Below are positions 1 to 7,523 of a stretch of 33,390 nt of DNA, in pieces. The stretch is from Scytonema tolypothrichoides VB-61278 (GTDB lineage: Bacteria; Cyanobacteriota; Cyanobacteriia; Cyanobacteriales; Nostocaceae). A program made the translations under genes and the position numbers. The stretch is taken from assembly GCF_000828085.3 (NCBI RefSeq), contig NZ_JXCA02000024.1, positions 203,612 through 237,001 of the forward strand, read 5' to 3'. The first letter of the stretch is position 1, and each line of letters begins with the position of its first letter. The notes below the pieces were generated by a model. That model was not told the origin of the DNA and did no database searches. It saw only the letters and a list, made by a program, of their open reading frames with translations.

Positions 1-255
1 AAACAACTTCTGACACTCAACGGTCATAGCGACTCGGTAAGGGCAGTCATCGTTACCCCAGACGGCAAGCGGGTGATTTCTGCTTCCGATGACAGCACTC
101 TCAAAGTTTGGGACTTGGCTGATGGCAAGGTTGTTACCAATTTTACTGCTGATAGTCCACTATGGTGTTGTGCTGTTGCACCGGATGGAATGACAATTAC
201 GGCAGGGGATACTTCAGGACAGATTCATTTCTTACAGTTGGAAGCAGGTTTATGA
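1..255 (+). CDS. WD40-repeat protein, C-terminal end (5' truncated by window)
   Basis: The frame is open from the first base and ends with TGA at 253-255. It encodes the last 84 residues of a beta-propeller protein. One full WD40 blade is visible (NGHSDSVRAV, then TPDGKRVISASDD and KVWDL), followed by a last degenerate blade (SPLWCCAVAPDGMTITAGD). WD40 propellers are protein-interaction platforms; in filamentous cyanobacteria they are often linked to STAND ATPases. The stop overlaps the ATG of the downstream ATPase gene (ATGA at 252-255), so the two are very probably translated from one mRNA. An internal GTG at 73 is not a believable start because the blade motif begins before it. The N-terminal part and any effector domain lie outside the window. 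Confidence 0.85.
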   Translation, partial: KQLLTLNGHSDSVRAVIVTPDGKRVISASDDSTLKVWDLADGKVVTNFTADSPLWCCAVAPDGMTITAGDTSGQIHFLQLEAGL

Positions 256-1364
256 ACATCACACCTCGCCCCCCAACCGCTTCCCAAAAAGAATTTCAGC
301 AACTGATTCACGAAGGGAGCAGCAATTTTGTTGGTCGTGAATTTGCCTTTACTGCTATTACCGACTTCCTCAACCACCAACCCTGTGGTTACTTTACCAT
401 TGTGGGCACACCTGGCAGTGGCAAAAGTGCCATCCTCGCCAAGTATGTGATGGAAAATCCTTCTGTTGTTTATTACAGTGCGGAGGTTGAAGGAAAAAAT
501 AGTGCGGAGGAATTTCTCATAACTGTTTGCACTCAGTTAATGGGGGAAATGGGGGATACAAATGTGTCGCTTCCTGATAACGCTACTGAGGGAAGTTGGT
601 TTTTCTCACTTTTACTTCAGAAAGTCAGCGATTTACTAGAACCAGATCAGCGTTTGATTATTGCGATTGATGGGTGCGATTCCATCGACCTCAACAACCA
701 ATCCCCCGACTCAAATCTATTTTACCTTCCTAGATATCTCCCAGAACGAGTTTATTTTCTCCTCACCCGTCGCCCCTTCAAGAGCGAAAAATCTGGTTTA
801 TTAATCGAAACCCCTGCTCAAATTTTGGATTTAGAAGCATATTCCGAACAAAACCGAGAAGATGTGCAGACATATATACAACAATATATTTCAGTCACAC
901 CCTCTTTTTTTAAAAACTCTGGGTGGATAACAAATGACTCTATCAGCGAACAACAATTCTGCCAACAGTTCACACAACAGCTAACAGTCAAAAGCGAAAA
1001 CAATTTCATGTATCTCAACCAAATCTTAAAAGCAATTTCCCAAGGCTTTTATCCGGAACCCTTCCAATTTGAACCACTCCCCCCAGAGTTAGAAGCGTAT
1101 TACAAAAATCATTACCAGCGTATCAAGGGTAAAGGTTTGTCTTCAGTGGGATTAGCTGTATTAAAATGTTTAGCACAGCGCTTAAAACCGCTTTCAGTAG
1201 AATTAATCGCCCAAATGGTTGATGAAGATGAATACGAAGTAGAAAAAGTGCTGGAAAATTGGCTGGAATTCTTATATCAGGAAATGAGAGGAGAAGAAAT
1301 CTTTTATAGTTTCTATCATACCAGTTTTGCGAACTGGTTAGGCAAGGAATTAAATTTAGTTTAG
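252..1364 (+). CDS. STAND/AAA-type P-loop ATPase coupled to the WD40 gene
   Basis: A 370-residue protein. The ATG at 252 overlaps the WD40 stop; I prefer it to starts further upstream because those would run inside the WD40 gene. Near residue 28 is a FVGRE motif, typical of the region just before the nucleotide-binding domain in STAND proteins. A Walker A motif follows (GTPGSGKS, about residue 54), then a Walker B-like strand (RLIIAIDGCDSI, about residue 140) and a sensor-like YFLLTRRPF. The C-terminal half is a helical region ending in SFYHTSFANWLGK, a winged-helix-like end seen in cyanobacterial ATPase-WD40 proteins. Family members bind and hydrolyse ATP and act as signalling switches, but the trigger here is unknown. 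In many relatives ATPase and propeller are one chain with the WD40 last. Here they are split and the WD40 gene comes first. Confidence 0.75.
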   Translation: MNITPRPPTASQKEFQQLIHEGSSNFVGREFAFTAITDFLNHQPCGYFTIVGTPGSGKSAILAKYVMENPSVVYYSAEVEGKNSAEEFLITVCTQLMGEMGDTNVSLPDNATEGSWFFSLLLQKVSDLLEPDQRLIIAIDGCDSIDLNNQSPDSNLFYLPRYLPERVYFLLTRRPFKSEKSGLLIETPAQILDLEAYSEQNREDVQTYIQQYISVTPSFFKNSGWITNDSISEQQFCQQFTQQLTVKSENNFMYLNQILKAISQGFYPEPFQFEPLPPELEAYYKNHYQRIKGKGLSSVGLAVLKCLAQRLKPLSVELIAQMVDEDEYEVEKVLENWLEFLYQEMRGEEIFYSFYHTSFANWLGKELNLV

Positions 1365-1389
1365 ACGACGTATTTTGGAGAATTGATTT

Positions 1390-1658
1390 ATGTTAGGTTT
1401 AGATAGAATTACCTTCGATGCGCGCATCATGGCTGGACAAGCTTGTATATTGCTTCGCAACGCTGACGCGAACGCGGAATGAGAATTCCTGTTTCGTTAG
1501 TTGTCAATTTGGTGGCGAATGGGAAACCTGTAGAGGAAATTTTAGAAGAATACCCTGATTTAGAACCAGAGGATATTCGCCAATCTCTGCTTTATGCTGC
1601 TTGGTTAACTCAAGAGCGGGTTTATTCTTTCACAAATGCTGAAAAACAAGCATCATGA
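1390..1658 (+). pseudogene. DUF433 antitoxin gene broken by a 23-bp insertion
   Basis: Reading from ATG 1390 gives MLGLDRITFDARIMAGQACI, the start of a DUF433 protein (antitoxin, usually about 75 residues). The frame then runs into TGA at 1480-1482. The rest of the family pattern (RGMRIPVSLVVNLVANGKP, then VEEILEEYPDLEPEDIR and LLYAA) is intact in the +2-shifted frame from 1473 to TGA 1656-1658. Removing bases 1450-1472 restores one continuous DUF433 reading frame, so a 23-bp insertion explains the break. An internal ATG at 1479 could still make a product of about 59 residues lacking the N-terminal strand. The stop overlaps the ATG of the partner toxin-like gene, the usual coupled arrangement. 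Confidence 0.8.
1450..1472 (+). repeat. Short dispersed-repeat fragment inserted in DUF433 gene
   Basis: This 23-bp GC-rich block (containing CGCAACGCTGACGCGAACG at its right side) interrupts the antitoxin frame. Its GCGAACGC-type wording recurs in the palindromic repeats at 22420-22445 and 30040-30085 (CGCTACGCGAACA; CGCTGCGCGAACGC). That links it to the small dispersed palindromic repeats common in Nostocales. The exact borders are inferred from the protein frame, not from target duplications. Confidence 0.55.
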
Positions 1659-1897
1659 AATTTTTAGCAGATATGGGAATTTCGCTACGCACAGTAGCTT
1701 GGTTGCGCGATGCTGGCTATGATGTTGTGCATCTGCGCGATCAGGGTTTGCAAAAGCTACCGGATGAGGAGATTTTAATTAAAGCACGTACAGAAGTACG
1801 AATTCTGTTAACAGTGGATTTAGATTTTGCTCAACTATTAGCCGTAAGTGGAGAACCCAGTCAAATAAGATCAATCATAATTGTAAATATATATTGA
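1655..1897 (+). CDS. DUF5615 PIN-like toxin, apparently C-terminally truncated
   Basis: An 80-residue protein beginning MKFLADMGISLRTVAWLRDAGYDVVHLRD, the hallmark start of DUF5615 PIN-like proteins. Two conserved acidic positions of that fold are visible: D6 (LADMGIS) and the TVDLDFAQLLA segment near residue 56. Family members are putative RNases paired with DUF433 antitoxins, and the ATGA overlap with the upstream DUF433 remnant fits this. Relatives usually run to about 105-115 residues. This one loses similarity after GEPSQIRSIIIV and stops in AT-rich sequence, so the last strand and helix seem to be missing. With the antitoxin also broken, the locus looks like a dying toxin-antitoxin module. 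Residual activity cannot be judged from sequence. Confidence 0.7.
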   Translation: MKFLADMGISLRTVAWLRDAGYDVVHLRDQGLQKLPDEEILIKARTEVRILLTVDLDFAQLLAVSGEPSQIRSIIIVNIY

Positions 1898-1912
1898 CAA
1901 CCAGTAATACAC

Positions 1913-3940
1913 ATGCATCAAGCAGCACAGCCTCAGGTGCTCTTAGATCAATTTCTAGTTTGCGGATTGGGCGGTTTAGGTCAACATTGTGTTGTCGCCC
2001 TCAAACAGTTTGAAGTCAGCGTCATTGCTATTGACAAGAACCTGCCCCAAGACTGGGAAATTCCTCACCTTCGGGATTTATTAGATAACTTACTTATCGG
2101 TGACTGTCGTCAAATCGATGTTCTACAGCAAGCTAAAATCCAGCAGTGTCGAGCTGCCATCATAGTCACAAGTAGTGAACAAGTCAATGCAGAGACAGCT
2201 TTAGCTGTGCGCAAACTTAATCCCAAAACCCGCTTGATTATTCGTTCATCTAAAAAAAATCTCAATGAATTATTGAGTGAACATTTAGGAAACTTTGTTG
2301 CTTTTGAACCAACTCAACTACCTGCCCCAGCCTTTGCCCTTGCTGCTCTTGGTACAGAAACATTAGGATTATTTCACTTAGAAGGACAGTGGTTGCAAGT
2401 TGTCAAACGTACTTTATCACCAACAGACCGTTGGTGCAACAATTCTGTTTTGTACGAACTGAATACTCACAAGCGTCGAATTCTCTATCACACATCTGCA
2501 ACTTCTTTATCCAAAGCCTTCCATGAATGGGAACCAGATTCACACTTGATGCCGGGAGATACGATTGTTTATATTGAGGTCATCAAGCCAACTTCTACTA
2601 ATTCTCAGAAACTGGTAAAAAATACTTGGTATAATCCTTGGCACTTATTCACAACACTCAAAGAACTCAACTGGTTAACTATAAAACAGCAATTAACCGA
2701 ACTTTTACGCAAACCTAACGAACATCGATTTAAGCAGATAGGTATTGTTTGTGGAGTGATTGTAAGTGTTTTGTTGCTATTGGGAACAGTTTTGTATCGG
2801 TTGACCTATCCCCAAATCAGCTTGATAGATGCTTTTTTAATCTCAACCATGCTACTTTTAGGCGGATTTGGTGATTTGTTTGGTGGATTTAATTTTACAC
2901 TTCCTGTTCCGTTGTGGTTGCGGTTGATTAGCTTGGGAATGACAATCACTGGTACAGTTTTGGTGGGAATACTCTATAGTTTCCTAACAGAAAGACTTTT
3001 AGCTGCTAGATTTCAGTTGAATAAACGACGTCCAGCCATTCCTCAAAAAGACCATGTTGTCGTCGTGGGACTCGGTCGGATGGGTCAGGGAATCGCAGAG
3101 ATTTTGCAAGAATTCAACCAACCTCTTGTTGGCATTAGTTTAAACACAGACTTTGATATGACAATTTTACCAAAAATGCCACTCATTATTGGTTCCATAA
3201 AGGGGTCTCTTTCTAAGGCAAATCTTCAGACAGCAAAAAGCGTTGTTGTGGTGACTAATGATGAGATGCTGAATTTGGAAGTCAGCTTAATGGCTTATGA
3301 TGCAAATCCAGAAAGCAATTTGGTTATCCGCACCAGAGGTCTTGGGTTAAGTGACAATTTAGCTGAACTCTTGCCGAATGCTCAAGTCTTGTGTGTCTAC
3401 GCTGTAGTTGCTGAAGCTTTTGCTGGAGCTGCATTTGGAGAAAATATTATAAATCTGTTTCGTGTTAATCACAAAACTATCTTGGTTACAGAATACCAAA
3501 TTGAAGCAGGTGATACGCTTAATGGCTTAGTGTTATCTGAAGTTGCTTATGGTTACGGAGTCGTTCCAATTCTTTACCAAAAAGAAGGAGGAATGGCTAA
3601 GCTTATGCCTTCTGAGGATATTAGTTTAGCTGTGGGCGATCGCATGGTAGTACTAGCAATAAGCGATGGTCTACAGCGCATTGAGCAGGGAACAACTATC
3701 ACCACATCAAAAAACTGGCAAGTACATATTACAAGAGCTTTGACACAAGAGGCACAGTTTGAAGGAGCTAATGTTATTGTTCGAGTTTCAGGATGCAGTC
3801 TCAATACAGCGAGAACAGTAATGAAAAACTTACCACAAACATTGCATTTACCACTCTATAAACATCAAGCTCAGCGACTTATTATAGAACTAAGTAAAGC
3901 TCAAGTTATCGCCCACTTGCTTCCAACGAATTCTCCTTAG
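1913..3940 (+). CDS. Two-RCK, two-TM potassium-channel-like NAD-binding protein
   Basis: A 675-residue protein. Residues 13-130 form a first RCK/TrkA-N Rossmann domain (GLGGLG at 18-23), followed by a TrkA-C-like part to about 225. A hydrophobic helix (275-297), a short loop with GGFGDLFGG (317-325) and a second helix (337-360) then make a 2-TM pore-like unit. A second TrkA-N domain starts at 381 (VVVVGLGRMGQG), with a TrkA-C module at about 520-585. RCK domains bind NAD(H) or nucleotides and gate potassium channels at the inner membrane. The pore loop keeps the GFGD tail of a K+ filter, but the preceding T-x-G signature is replaced by LLGG, so selectivity is uncertain. Start ATG 1913 lies 15 bp after the toxin remnant and has no strong ribosome site. 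The gene appears monocistronic. Confidence 0.75.
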   Translation: MHQAAQPQVLLDQFLVCGLGGLGQHCVVALKQFEVSVIAIDKNLPQDWEIPHLRDLLDNLLIGDCRQIDVLQQAKIQQCRAAIIVTSSEQVNAETALAVRKLNPKTRLIIRSSKKNLNELLSEHLGNFVAFEPTQLPAPAFALAALGTETLGLFHLEGQWLQVVKRTLSPTDRWCNNSVLYELNTHKRRILYHTSATSLSKAFHEWEPDSHLMPGDTIVYIEVIKPTSTNSQKLVKNTWYNPWHLFTTLKELNWLTIKQQLTELLRKPNEHRFKQIGIVCGVIVSVLLLLGTVLYRLTYPQISLIDAFLISTMLLLGGFGDLFGGFNFTLPVPLWLRLISLGMTITGTVLVGILYSFLTERLLAARFQLNKRRPAIPQKDHVVVVGLGRMGQGIAEILQEFNQPLVGISLNTDFDMTILPKMPLIIGSIKGSLSKANLQTAKSVVVVTNDEMLNLEVSLMAYDANPESNLVIRTRGLGLSDNLAELLPNAQVLCVYAVVAEAFAGAAFGENIINLFRVNHKTILVTEYQIEAGDTLNGLVLSEVAYGYGVVPILYQKEGGMAKLMPSEDISLAVGDRMVVLAISDGLQRIEQGTTITTSKNWQVHITRALTQEAQFEGANVIVRVSGCSLNTARTVMKNLPQTLHLPLYKHQAQRLIIELSKAQVIAHLLPTNSP

Positions 3941-3948
3941 CCATTTTA

Positions 3949-4193
3949 CCAGTTATCAGTGACCAGTTATCAGTTATCAGTTATCAGTTATCAGCTAGGA
4001 AACCGACTCGTCTACCCCTTGTTCACTGGTCACTGTTCACTGTTCACTGGTCACTGTTCACTGTTCACTGGTCACTGTTCACTGGTCACTGGTCACTGTT
4101 CACTGTTCACTGTTCACTGGTCACTGGTCACTGTTCACTGTTCACTGGTCACTGTTCACTGTTCACTGTTCACTGGTCACTCACTGTTCACTG
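3949..4193. repeat. Heptamer tandem repeat array (STRR type)
   Basis: The left part (3949-3996) repeats CAGTTAT. The right part (4020-4192) is built from alternating heptamers CACTGTT and CACTGGT in irregular order. Short tandemly repeated heptamers are a known trait of heterocystous cyanobacteria. The array lies between two convergent genes (the RCK protein and the kinase) and reaches the kinase stop codon. Shorter pieces of the same repeat family lie at 7430-7452, 21869-21901 and 22262-22304. Any open frame across it is an artefact of the 7-bp unit. Confidence 0.9.
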
Positions 4194-5576
4194 TTAACTG
4201 TTAAGAGTTCCCTGATTTAATTTCAACCACTCCTGTATCTCCTCAATTAACCAATGACGTTCCACAGTAGCTAAAGGACTAGAGGTAACAGAATCTCTAG
4301 CAAAATATTCAATTGTCACACCCCGAGGTGCGGAACCTTGTTGAATTATCTCTTCATAGACTCTACTAATCAGTGGAGTTTTTCCTCTAAACCGCCAATA
4401 ACATAAACCAAATAACTTCCAGTGGATTTCAAAATGTTCACGGTCAAAGTACATATCTGTATGTCTAAAAGCAGGTAGCACTGTTGCTTGGAAGAGAAAA
4501 CACACTAATGCTAAAAGAGGTATAAAATACAATATCGAATGGTAGCTAAGTCCTGTTGAGAGTAAATTGAACCACTGTGGTATTTGCCAGATAAAAGGAA
4601 TCATTAGCCCGATAAGATAGAATAATTTAAACGTTTTCCTTCCACGTCTAGGAATTTTAATTTCTATTTTGTCCGCAGATTTTTTAATTTGAATTCGACT
4701 ACCTGTAGGCTTACGACTTGTGAGTGGTGGGGTGAGTGCGTGTTTGTTCTTCAGCGTGTCTAACGCTTGGCGTGCAGTACTAAGCCGTTCTGTGACATTT
4801 GGTTCTGTCAGTTTACCAATCCAATTCACAAAACCCAAATCGACACTTACTTTGTCAGCAAACTGAATGCGAGAGTCTTTGTATGGTAAATCAGCAGGAG
4901 GCGTTCCGGTGAGGAGATGAATCAAGGTTGTACCCACAGCATACAAATCAGAGGCGGGAACAGCACGACCTGCAAACTGTTCCATTGGTACATAACCGTA
5001 AGTTCCTACAACTGTGAAAGTCGCACCTTCCAACACCGCCTGGTCTTGCACTGCGCCAAAGTCAACCAGGTAAACGCGCTCATCCTCACCCCAAATTAAA
5101 TTGCTGGGTTTAATATCTCTGTGTAGCACAGGAGGGTTGAGTTCGTGCAGGTAAACAAGAATGCTCAAAATTTCTGTTGCGATTTTTTCCACCTGTGACT
5201 GAGAAAACCGATGACCCCGATCCAGCAGTTGCTGGAATGATGTTCCGGGAACGTAACTGTGCACTAACCCAAACCAGGGAAATCTCGAACCGGGCTGCTG
5301 TTCCAAAACAAAGTCATCTCGATACTTGGGAATTCGGGGATGATTGAGATTTTTCAGCACTTGAGCTTCACGTTCAAAGAGTTTATGTTCATCCCACTGC
5401 ATTTGCGGACTCAAAGCGAGCAGCTTGACAACCACTTGTTCATGAGGCTGTGTATGCAAATCTACTGCTAACCAAGTTTGACGACTAGCATCTTGTCCTA
5501 ATTTTTCTTTCAGTTGATAACGAGACTCTTGGGGAGTCGCTTCCCGAATGCAAAGAACTTGTCCACCTTCTGCCAT
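4194..5576 (-). CDS. Ser/Thr protein kinase with C-terminal membrane domain
   Basis: A 460-residue protein kinase. The catalytic lysine is K51 (VVVKLL). The catalytic loop HRDIKPSN is at 152-159, the metal-binding DFG at 172-174, and an activation segment ends in GTYGYVPMEQF (191-201). The glycine loop is degenerate (LGQDASRQTW), lacking the usual GxGxxG. After a linker with basic residues there are two hydrophobic segments (about 308-330 and 343-368) and a C-terminal cytoplasmic tail, so it is probably membrane-anchored. It is the second gene of a tandem pair, 18 bp behind its paralogue and likely in one operon. The last residues (QGTLNS) are encoded by a dispersed repeat and extend past the end of the paralogue. 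The substrate is unknown. Confidence 0.85.
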   Translation of the reverse strand: MAEGGQVLCIREATPQESRYQLKEKLGQDASRQTWLAVDLHTQPHEQVVVKLLALSPQMQWDEHKLFEREAQVLKNLNHPRIPKYRDDFVLEQQPGSRFPWFGLVHSYVPGTSFQQLLDRGHRFSQSQVEKIATEILSILVYLHELNPPVLHRDIKPSNLIWGEDERVYLVDFGAVQDQAVLEGATFTVVGTYGYVPMEQFAGRAVPASDLYAVGTTLIHLLTGTPPADLPYKDSRIQFADKVSVDLGFVNWIGKLTEPNVTERLSTARQALDTLKNKHALTPPLTSRKPTGSRIQIKKSADKIEIKIPRRGRKTFKLFYLIGLMIPFIWQIPQWFNLLSTGLSYHSILYFIPLLALVCFLFQATVLPAFRHTDMYFDREHFEIHWKLFGLCYWRFRGKTPLISRVYEEIIQQGSAPRGVTIEYFARDSVTSSPLATVERHWLIEEIQEWLKLNQGTLNS

Positions 5577-5594
5577 AACCTGTGAGTTTTAAAT

Positions 5595-6905
5595 CTAAAG
5601 TCCCAACCAATGCTTAATTTCATCTACAAGCCAACGACATACCTGATGAGAAAGAGGCGGCTTCAATCTTCCAAACGAATACTCTTCGACACCAACAGCC
5701 AGAGTCACCTCAGGAACTTTCTTATTACCATAGCCGCCAGAGTCACTTTTAAAAACATTATCAATCTCTGAGACATTTCCTCGCTGTCGTTTGATGCAAA
5801 AACCCAATAATTTCACCTCAATTTCAAATTGCTGATGATTGAAGTAGATATTGGTTTCCACAAAGACAGGTAATAGAAACCAAGCCCCCAATACAAGACT
5901 ACCTGCCAACCAAAACAAATAAACCCAACCGCTGATGAGCATTGACAGCCAAAATAACCAAAATCCCAACCCCGTTAGCACAACCCAATTTCTTGGGCTA
6001 GATATCACCTTGTACCAAGGGACAGGAAGTTGAATCTGTAAGTGGGTAGGTGATTTTTTCAGCCAAATACAACTTTCAGGGAGTCGTGGACTAGCAATTT
6101 TGATAGCATTCTGATTAGCTTTGAGAGCGTCAAGCGCCTGTTGAGCGCTACTAAAGCGTCTTTCGAGATTAGGTTCAGTCAGTTGTTCTAACCAACGGAC
6201 AAACCCAGGATTAAGTCTGACAAGGTGAGAAAACTGCAAGCGAGAATCTTTTTGAGGCAAATCTGCTGGAGAAACACCCGTCAGCAAATGAATCAATGTT
6301 GCTCCCAAAGCATAGAGATCAGATGCTGGAGTTGCTCTTCCGCCGAACTGTTCCAGTGGTGCATAGCCATAAGTTCCCACCACTGTGAAGGTGGCACCTT
6401 CTTTTGCAGCGCGATCTTGTACTGCACCAAAATCAACCAAATAAATACGAGAATCTTTACCCAGTAGCACATTGCTAGGCTTAACGTCGCGATGCAGCAC
6501 AGGAGGACTCAAACCATGCAAATAAATCAGGATTTTTAGGATATGAGCCGCAATTTTGCGAACTTCTGGTTCTGCAAACACTTGACCTTTAGTGAGTAAT
6601 TGCTTGAGTGATTTACCAGGAATATATTCTTGAACTAACCCAAAGTAGAGTAACTGGTCATCAACGCAAAAATAATTACGATAGTCAGGAATGCGAGGAT
6701 GATTCAGCTGTTTCAATACCTGTGCTTCTCGCTCAAATAGTTTCAAGCTTTCCCACTGCATCTGGTCGCTAAAGGTCAGCAATTTTACCACAATATCGTC
6801 TTGTGTTGACAAATCCAGTGCTAACCAGGTTTGACGACCTGCACTTTCACCCAGCTTTTCTTTCAGTTGATAGCGATTATGTATGACCTGTTGCGTTTGC
6901 AGCAT
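5595..6905 (-). CDS. Ser/Thr protein kinase with C-terminal membrane domain (paralogue)
   Basis: A 436-residue kinase, strongly similar to its downstream neighbour along its whole length (shared RYQLKEKLG, RQTWLA, FEREAQVLK and EGATFTVVGTYGY). K41 is the catalytic lysine, HRDVKPSN (138-145) the catalytic loop and DFG (158-160) the metal site. The glycine loop is again atypical (LGESAGRQTW). Two hydrophobic helices around residues 297-345 anchor it in the membrane. I chose ATG 6905, which has GAGGAA about 10 bp upstream, over an in-frame GTG at 6926. It is the first gene of the kinase pair, which looks like a local duplication. The ligand, substrate and pathway are not visible in the sequence. 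Confidence 0.85.
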   Translation of the reverse strand: MLQTQQVIHNRYQLKEKLGESAGRQTWLALDLSTQDDIVVKLLTFSDQMQWESLKLFEREAQVLKQLNHPRIPDYRNYFCVDDQLLYFGLVQEYIPGKSLKQLLTKGQVFAEPEVRKIAAHILKILIYLHGLSPPVLHRDVKPSNVLLGKDSRIYLVDFGAVQDRAAKEGATFTVVGTYGYAPLEQFGGRATPASDLYALGATLIHLLTGVSPADLPQKDSRLQFSHLVRLNPGFVRWLEQLTEPNLERRFSSAQQALDALKANQNAIKIASPRLPESCIWLKKSPTHLQIQLPVPWYKVISSPRNWVVLTGLGFWLFWLSMLISGWVYLFWLAGSLVLGAWFLLPVFVETNIYFNHQQFEIEVKLLGFCIKRQRGNVSEIDNVFKSDSGGYGNKKVPEVTLAVGVEEYSFGRLKPPLSHQVCRWLVDEIKHWLGL

Positions 6906-7523
6906 CGTGTCGCTATTCCTCAACACTTCTGTTGTACCAAAATGACACTATAGTCCCTAAAAAAGACAAGATAATCCACGTAAGGAAACATCAAAATCTA
7001 TGTAGAAACAAAACTAATATACAAACTGAAATAACCGTATTCCGGATGTTTTTATCAAATTTCTGCCAGAACTGAGAGACCTTATGACTACTCCTTCTAT
7101 GGCTTTGTTTTCCATATTCAGCAGCAAGGGAAGAAAATCAGAGATAAACTTTGTTAGTAGAATGAAATACATTAGACTTCGTGCCAGTTGTAGAGAACAG
7201 GGAACTCTTAACGCTTAACAGGTAACTCTTAACGCTTAACTTTTAACAGAACCTCGTAAAATCTGACTTTTGCAATCTTGTCTATTGATTATAAATTCTA
7301 TTATTATAGCAATCCTAAATCATAAGCTCTACGGGCACGCACTCGCGTATGCCTAGTGGGTACAGGCACTGCAAGATTCCCGACAACTTTGGCGAAGTCG
7401 GGAATTTGAGCATCCGCGATTTATCAATTACCAGTTATCAGTTATCAGTTTTTACTGCAGCTGGTACTGTTCATTGTTTGAAGCACTACGCGCAGGCACT
7501 TTCACATAACTCATATGGAATTG
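6906..7523. other. Gene-free stretch with short repeats
   Basis: AT-rich DNA upstream of the kinase operon, so it should hold that operon's promoter near 6930-7030; I cannot place it exactly. From 7199 it contains direct copies of AACTCTTAACGCTTAAC (7203-7219 and 7224-7240), the 33-bp dispersed repeat, and a CAGTTAT heptamer run at 7430-7452. The short open frame near 7349-7591 lies in this repeat material and is not credible. Confidence 0.6.
7243..7275 (+). repeat. 33-bp dispersed repeat, copy 1
   Basis: Includes AACAGAACCTCGTAAAATCT and the following ACTTTTGCAA. It matches the reverse complement of 12270-12302 with one visible mismatch. A related GGGAACTCTTAA block precedes it here at 7200-7210, separated by a short duplication, and is directly adjacent in copy 2. 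Confidence 0.8.

Noticed and set aside
4020-4192. Possible CRISPR array
   Set aside because: Units are 7 bp and contiguous, with no unique spacers of 30-40 bp and no cas genes in the window.
3959-4204. 81-codon open frame in the heptamer array
   Set aside because: Arises from the repeat unit (repeated FTGHCSL); no start context or protein composition.
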